Shown here one piece after another: positions 61,542 through 64,000 of a stretch of 64,000 nucleotides of DNA. Position numbers and translations under genes: made by a program. The notes under the pieces are model-generated. The model saw nothing but the letters and a program-made list of their open reading frames with translations, was not told the DNA's origin and did no database searches. Origin of the DNA: Flammeovirga pacifica (GTDB lineage Bacteria; Bacteroidota; Bacteroidia; Cytophagales; Flammeovirgaceae); assembly GCF_000807855.2 (NCBI RefSeq), contig NZ_JRYR02000001.1:2965285-3029284 (forward strand), given 5' to 3'. The first letter of the stretch is position 1; every line of letters begins with the position of its first letter.

Positions 61542-62225
61542 ATGTCAATAGCTGAAAATATACATCTTTTTAATCAGAAGCTTAGTGGTACTGATTGCAA
61601 ATTGGTTGCTGTTAGTAAGACAAAGCCTAATGAACTACTTCAAGAGGCTTATGATGCAGGACAGCGTATCTTAGGTGAAAATAAAGTGCAAGAACTTGTC
61701 GATAAAAGTGAAGCACTACCGAAAGATATTCAATGGCACATGATAGGTCACTTGCAAAGAAATAAGGTAAAATATATAGCCCCTTTTATCTCTTTGATTC
61801 ATTCGATTGATAGTCCTCGTTTACTAAAAGAAGTTCAAAAAAGAGCTTTACAAAATGAGAGAACTATCGATGTTCTACTTCAAGTATTTATTGCTGAAGA
61901 AGAAACAAAATTTGGATTTGACAAAGAAGAATTAACTACTTTCTTATCATCTGATGAATTTAAAGAGATGAAAAATATAAGAGTAGTTGGTTTAATGGGA
62001 ATGGCTACAAATACTCCTGATCAGAATCAAGTTAGAAAAGAGTTCGCTTCACTAAAATCACTTTCTGATGAACTAAAATCAGAATTCAATCATTTAGAGA
62101 ATGTAGCCCTATCAGAAATTTCAATGGGAATGAGTGGCGACTATCAAATTGCTGTGGAAGAGGGAAGTACAATGGTAAGAGTGGGAAGTGCAATATTTGG
62201 TGCACGAAATTATAGTACTACGTAA
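61542..62225 (+). CDS. YggS-family PLP-binding protein (PLP homeostasis)
   Basis: 227-aa TIM-barrel protein of the YggS/PROSC family, which keeps pyridoxal phosphate balance and has no catalytic partner domain. The PLP lysine is Lys26 in VAVSKTKP. ILGENKVQEL, WHMIGHLQRNKVK, HSIDSPRL and SMGMSGDYQIAVEEGSTMVRVGSAIFG match the family. It follows the DUF4199 gene by 3 nt. Confidence 0.93.
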   Translation: MSIAENIHLFNQKLSGTDCKLVAVSKTKPNELLQEAYDAGQRILGENKVQELVDKSEALPKDIQWHMIGHLQRNKVKYIAPFISLIHSIDSPRLLKEVQKRALQNERTIDVLLQVFIAEEETKFGFDKEELTTFLSSDEFKEMKNIRVVGLMGMATNTPDQNQVRKEFASLKSLSDELKSEFNHLENVALSEISMGMSGDYQIAVEEGSTMVRVGSAIFGARNYSTT

Positions 62226-62268
62226 CCTTTAAATAATACAATCGTTTCTATTATAAACATTAAGAAAA

Positions 62269-62979
62269 ATGAGAGAGACAAACTATCAAAATTACGGGTC
62301 ACCTCGTTACTCAGATCAAGAGGTTGCAGGTGCACAAAGTTCATTTATGACCAAAGTATATGGTCGAATGAGTATTGGACTTATTATAACAGCTTTAACA
62401 TCTATGTACATTGCTAACACCTATGAATATGTGCAAATGGTAGCTCAATTTAGATGGGGTTTAATCATAGCACAATTAGGTTTAGTATTTGTAATTAGTG
62501 GAGCTATAAATAAAATGTCTTCAGCAACAGCTACAGTTTTATTTATTTTATATTCAGCTTTAACTGGTGCTACTTTATCAAGTATATTTTATGTATACGA
62601 CATTAATGCTATTGTTAGTACATTCTTTATTACATCAGGTACTTTTATAGGTATGAGTGTTTATGGTATGACCACTAAGAAAGACCTTAGTTCATGGGGT
62701 AGCCTTTTAATTATGGGGCTTTTTGGTGTTATCATCGCTTCTATCGTAAATATTTTTATTGGTAGTTCTGGGTTATACTGGATTATTTCAGTAGTTGGTG
62801 TATTAATCTTTGTTGGATTAATTGCTTATGACACTCAGAAATTAAAAGAAATGAGTTACGCAATGATGGATGGAGAATCAGCTAATAAAATGGCTATTCT
62901 CGGTGCATTAAGTTTGTACTTAGATTTCATCAACTTGTTCTTATACTTATTACGTTTCTTTGGTGGAGGTAGAAAATAA
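62269..62979 (+). CDS. Bax inhibitor-1 / YccA family membrane protein
   Basis: 236 aa, seven membrane segments. The family signature is near the C-terminus: VGLIAYDTQKLKEMSYAMMDGESANKMAILGALSLYLDFINLFLYLLRFFGGG, with the two conserved Asp residues of the calcium-gating pair (AYDTQ and LYLDF). It starts with a hydrophilic tail of about 30 residues. Role is calcium leak or membrane protein quality control by analogy. It ends at a very strong terminator. Confidence 0.92.
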   Translation: MRETNYQNYGSPRYSDQEVAGAQSSFMTKVYGRMSIGLIITALTSMYIANTYEYVQMVAQFRWGLIIAQLGLVFVISGAINKMSSATATVLFILYSALTGATLSSIFYVYDINAIVSTFFITSGTFIGMSVYGMTTKKDLSSWGSLLIMGLFGVIIASIVNIFIGSSGLYWIISVVGVLIFVGLIAYDTQKLKEMSYAMMDGESANKMAILGALSLYLDFINLFLYLLRFFGGGRK

Positions 62980-62990
62980 GTACTATTTTG

Positions 62991-63039
62991 ATGACAAAAA
63001 AAGGATCAACATCTCAGGTGTTGATCCTTTTTTTGTCAT
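62991..63039. terminator. Bidirectional terminator with a 21-bp perfect stem
   Basis: Bases 62991-63011 pair perfectly with 63019-63039 around the 7-base loop TCTCAGG. Both sides carry A/T tracts, so it can end transcription from both convergent genes. Confidence 0.95.
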
Positions 63040-63044
63040 TGATT

Positions 63045-64000
63045 TTACTGTAAAATCATTTTTTTTCTAATCGAATGTGCTCCATCATTTACACATACAA
63101 TTAGAATTTTATTTTTAGGTACTTCGACTTTTTGATGTTGTTGAATTGTATTATTCACTATGAGCTTTCCTTGTTCGCTGTAAACAGCTAATACTACATT
63201 TTGATAATCGCCACTCACATAAATTTCACCATGACTAGATTGGATTTCTATATCTTGAGGTAGATTTGTAGCAATAGGTGTAAATACTTGGAAATCATTA
63301 TTAAAATCTACCTGTTTAAGTCTGTAGAATTTATGCATTCTATTTTCATTCAAGATTAATTTATAATCATTTTTCACCTTGGAATTTCCTACACCCTTAA
63401 CAGTCTTGTATTCATACCAATTAATTTTATCATCAGAGTATTCAACAGTAAAGTGATCATTATTAATTTCTGTAGCTGTCTCCCACTTTAACTGATTCTT
63501 TTTTTTATCATACTTTACATAAATCATCTTTACAGGCAAAGGTTCACTTGTAAATGATACTGCTTTTAACTCTCCATTATACACTAGTGCAGGAGTAAAC
63601 TTAATTTTTTGTTTATCATAATTCTTTGGAAAAGAATAAGCAAAAGGTGAATTTTTCTTTTGATTTTGAACATTAAAATTAAATTCTATTCGACCGTTGT
63701 CAGGACTTATGATTGTTTGTGATACGGCTAACGAATCCGAAACACCATTAATATTAATTTTTTTAGCTGATAAATATAATTTCCCATCAATTCCTATAAA
63801 ATTGTTACTACCGGCAAAATTTTGTCCTGTCAAACGTGCTCTACCGTGTATGACTAAATGCAAATTATGATTATTGATATCTCCTAGTTCAGCCACCGTG
63901 TTATTTTTCATGTATATATCGACACGACCTGTGGCTCCATCTAATTTTAATTTTACATTTTTAGAAAATGTATAACTACCTGTTTTGATATTTACAAAAT
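63045..64000 (-). CDS. Secreted protein with T9SS-type C-terminal domain (5' end cut by window edge)
   Basis: The frame is open to the right edge: 29 residues before the first internal Met (63911) read as continuous protein (ending TGRVDIY), so the start lies outside. Visible parts: a beta-helix-like N-terminal stretch (LHLVIHGRARL, KLYLSAKKININGV), the module LPVKMIYVKYDKKKNQ followed by TEINNDHFTVEYS shared with the cargo at 4758-6194, and a C-terminal strand region ending KKMILQ that looks like a T9SS sorting domain. The usual PNP motif is missing before it. No function is visible. Confidence 0.75.
   Translation of the reverse strand, partial: FVNIKTGSYTFSKNVKLKLDGATGRVDIYMKNNTVAELGDINNHNLHLVIHGRARLTGQNFAGSNNFIGIDGKLYLSAKKININGVSDSLAVSQTIISPDNGRIEFNFNVQNQKKNSPFAYSFPKNYDKQKIKFTPALVYNGELKAVSFTSEPLPVKMIYVKYDKKKNQLKWETATEINNDHFTVEYSDDKINWYEYKTVKGVGNSKVKNDYKLILNENRMHKFYRLKQVDFNNDFQVFTPIATNLPQDIEIQSSHGEIYVSGDYQNVVLAVYSEQGKLIVNNTIQQHQKVEVPKNKILIVCVNDGAHSIRKKMILQ

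Overview
The window is AT-rich, gene-dense chromosomal DNA from a member of the Bacteroidota, most likely a marine Cytophagales bacterium of the Flammeovirga type. The phylum call rests on secreted proteins with type IX secretion (T9SS) C-terminal sorting domains, a PorG-type outer-membrane barrel, promoter -7 boxes of the form TAnnTTTG, few recognisable Shine-Dalgarno sites, and phylum-restricted families (DUF6452, DUF6048, DUF2851, DUF4199, TIGR03032). The genus is inference. I see no rRNA, tRNA, CRISPR array, transposase, integrase or phage gene. Both edges cut a gene: an SLC13 permease on the left and a secreted protein on the right.

Layout. 1-4.6 kb: SLC13 and TauE/SafE anion transporters facing a tandem pair of related membrane proteins of unknown function. 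4.7-8 kb: a T9SS cargo protein and a clan GH-A (GH51-like) glycosidase lipoprotein. 8-10 kb: pabB and miaE. 10.3-13.9 kb: a very large secreted VCBS/FG-GAP protein. 14-16.1 kb: a TIGR03032 protein overlapping tail-to-tail with a membrane-bound LuxR-type regulator. 16.2-24 kb: a complete thiamine operon behind a TPP riboswitch (thiS, thiC, tenI-like, thiD, thiE, thiG, thiH, thiF-rhodanese), interrupted by two palindrome-rich intergenic elements. 24-35.2 kb: a surface glycan cluster of seven rightward genes (including a polyprenol-phosphate sugar transferase and UDP-galactopyranose mutase) meeting three leftward genes (two GT4 enzymes, one fused to a GT2 domain, and an MsbA-like exporter). 35.4-38.6 kb: a short SDR protein and a PorG-barrel/PD40/carboxypeptidase-regulatory fusion. 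38.7-42.4 kb: envelope lipoproteins and beta-barrels. 42.7-46.9 kb: a beta-oxidation operon, marR-fadN-fadA. 47-51.7 kb: an ABC exporter half, an ECF sigma factor, adk and obg. 51.9-64 kb: dps, a prolyl oligopeptidase-family enzyme, a small TPR-like secreted protein, DUF2851, an ArsR regulator, a BamA-like protein, a SpoIIE-type phosphatase, DUF4199, a YggS-type PLP protein, a Bax-inhibitor-1 protein, and the truncated secreted protein.

How the parts fit. The thi operon can supply thiazole and pyrimidine moieties and couple them, under TPP control. The glycan cluster points to a galactofuranose-containing lipid-linked surface glycan or LPS core exported by the MsbA-like protein. T9SS links three cargo proteins to the PorG-like fusion protein. 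The most unusual items are the PorG/PorE-like fusion (36112-38571), the GT2-GT4 fusion next to its paralogue (30420-33351), the intergenic elements inside the thi operon, the paired genes whose -7 box lies exactly 4 nt before the start codon (leaderless candidates), and a repeat array in the divergent promoter at 54.7 kb. None is shown here to be a new system; each is a testable hypothesis.
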